Shown here piece by piece: positions 6,286 through 7,039 of a DNA stretch of 7,039 nt. The stretch spans positions 1 through 7,039 of the forward strand of contig JAMPEH010000122.1 of the NCBI GenBank assembly GCA_023665245.1, in the 5' to 3' direction. Position 1 is the first letter of the stretch. Every line of letters starts with the position of its first letter. A model generated the notes under the pieces. The model had not been told where the DNA came from. It made no database searches and saw nothing but the letters and a program-made list of their open reading frames with translations. The translations under genes and the position numbers were made by a program. Source of the stretch: Muribaculaceae bacterium (GTDB lineage: Bacteria; Pseudomonadota; Alphaproteobacteria; Rs-D84).

Positions 6286-6792
6286 ATGATAACTTTGGTT
6301 ACAGGGGGACAACGTTCCGGAAAAAGTGTTTTCTCAGAGAAACTGGCTCTTGAGCGTTCATCTCATCCCATTTATGTTGCAACTGCCAAAATCTGGGATG
6401 ATGATTTTCGACACCGTGTGGAAATTCATAAACAACGTAGAGGTTCCGAATGGTCCTCCATTGAGGAATGTCTCAAAGTTGGAGATCTCTCAATACCTGA
6501 GAATGCAGTTGTGCTGCTTGACTGTCTGACACTTTTATCCACTAACTGGATGTTTGAAAACAATGAGAACACAGAGGATGCTCTGGTCAATGTCTCTATG
6601 CAACTTGATATGCTTTTTGCAAAAAATGCTGATTTTATAGTTGTGACCAACGAAATTGGACTGGGAGGCATCTCCGAAAATCCTCTTCAGCGGAAATTTG
6701 CTGATCTCCAGGGTTCAGTCAATCAGTATGTCGCATCCATTGCTGATGAAGTCTATCTAATAATTAGTGGTATTCCTCTAAAGTTAAAATAA
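6286..6792 (+). CDS. cobU: Adenosylcobinamide kinase / adenosylcobinamide-phosphate guanylyltransferase
   Basis: This cytoplasmic bifunctional enzyme phosphorylates adenosylcobinamide and then attaches GMP to form AdoCbi-GDP, the activated lower-ligand acceptor of cobalamin biosynthesis and salvage. The N-terminal P-loop TGGQRSGKS (6-14) is intact. IYVATAKIWDDDF follows, and H48 in EIHKQRR matches the guanylylated histidine (H46 of Salmonella CobU). VVLLDCLTLLSTN is the Walker-B-like strand, VVTNEIGLGGISENPLQRKF and VNQYVASIADEVYLIISG complete the family pattern. At 168 residues it is slightly shorter than the Salmonella protein (181) but not truncated. It is coupled to the upstream HAD gene. 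Its usual partners cobT and cobS are not found downstream in the window; RHS-like sequence follows instead. With the loop enzyme alone visible, de novo synthesis cannot be told from cobinamide salvage. Confidence 0.96.
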   Translation: MITLVTGGQRSGKSVFSEKLALERSSHPIYVATAKIWDDDFRHRVEIHKQRRGSEWSSIEECLKVGDLSIPENAVVLLDCLTLLSTNWMFENNENTEDALVNVSMQLDMLFAKNADFIVVTNEIGLGGISENPLQRKFADLQGSVNQYVASIADEVYLIISGIPLKLK

Positions 6793-6845
6793 GAGTGTGC
6801 TTAGCTGAATTTTGGTGACCGTTTTGTTTCAAATATGTTGTATAA

Positions 6846-7039
6846 CAAGGGGATTTCACTCTTCCGATCTCCATCAGTTACCATGCCTCTGGATGCCGTG
6901 TCGATGAAATGCCCACCAGCGTAGGTCTTGGATGGGTGCTGAATTCCGGCGGCGCAATAACAAGAACCATCCTTGGCAAACCTTACATGTTCTATTACAG
7001 TGCCTCGGCAAGCGACTACACCTATTTCAACGAGGACAA
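6846..7039 (+). CDS. RHS/YD-repeat protein fragment, no start, runs off the window
   Basis: One frame is open from 6846 to the window end and reads QGDFTLPISISYHASG, then CRVDEMPTSVGLGWVLNSGG, then AITRTILGKPYMFYY and on. This matches, from memory, the conserved N-terminal region of large Bacteroidetes RHS/YD-repeat proteins (LPISLSYHASGI, then VGLGWSLNAGGVITR). A TAA at 6843-6845 stops the frame upstream. The first ATG in it (6909) is already inside the conserved block, so the real N-terminus, with its usual VxLYTGxPxxSIPLY segment, is missing. The composition is richer in G+C and C-ending codons than cobU. It may be a displaced rhs fragment, a frameshifted gene or an assembly join. If it is an intact gene, its start must lie in another frame and be reached by a frameshift. 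Confidence 0.7.

Noticed and set aside
6835..6852. A missing G in the GGGG run at 6849-6852 that would join an upstream frame (MLYNK) to GDFTLPIS
   Set aside because: The join would read plausibly for a few residues, but the upstream frame hits a TAG at 6802 and shows no other RHS consensus, so a simple single-base error does not restore a gene.
6793..6872. Adapter contamination as the explanation for the cobU/RHS junction
   Set aside because: The adapter-like 12-mer is read in frame as the conserved TLPIS of the RHS family, and the preceding GDF also fits it. The bases left of the 12-mer are not adapter. I keep it as a caution, not as the main explanation.

Overview
The window looks like chromosomal DNA from a gut-type Bacteroidales bacterium, possibly Muribaculaceae. 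The clues are a DUF4494 gene (a family I know only from Bacteroidetes), a transketolase of the Bacteroides sequence type, a FucP-like MFS permease of Bacteroidetes type, A-rich leaders without Shine-Dalgarno sites for most genes, and one near-perfect Bacteroidetes promoter (TTTG, 20 nt, TAnnTTTG). The family placement is inference. I recognise no phage or insertion-sequence genes and no CRISPR array or RNA gene.

Layout from left to right. A minus-strand half-size chromate transporter (36-605) ends inside a perfect heptanucleotide tandem array (1-56). An AT-rich divergent spacer (606-841) follows and ends in a second, degenerate heptad array (792-833) directly in front of the next start codon. 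Then come plus-strand DUF4494 (842-1309) and the PLP-homeostasis protein YggS (1316-1984), tightly packed, followed after 28 bp by a 12-TM sugar-type MFS permease (2013-3329). A 91-bp spacer with a 9-bp-stem hairpin leads to a full-length transketolase (3421-5457). A strong intrinsic terminator (5527-5560) closes this block.

A new transcription unit starts at the promoter at 5580-5611. It holds a HAD phosphatase with a TTG start (5654-6283) and, 2 bp downstream, cobU (6286-6792), the adenosylcobinamide kinase/guanylyltransferase of the cobalamin nucleotide loop. The pairing suggests that the phosphatase may act in the same pathway, for example on alpha-ribazole phosphate, but this is inference.

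After cobU the expected cobalamin genes do not follow. From 6846 to the window end there is an in-frame piece of the N-terminal conserved region of a Bacteroidetes RHS/YD-repeat protein, without a start codon and preceded by a stop. It is either a displaced or truncated rhs fragment or an assembly join. A 12-base match to the end of the Illumina adapter lies in this fragment, but it encodes the family's own conserved TLPIS residues, so it is probably native.

Most of the window is ordinary housekeeping and transport. The points worth a second look are the HAD-cobU pair, the heptad arrays on both sides of the chr/DUF4494 region, the hairpin before the transketolase, and the RHS junction. I do not see a clear new multi-gene system.
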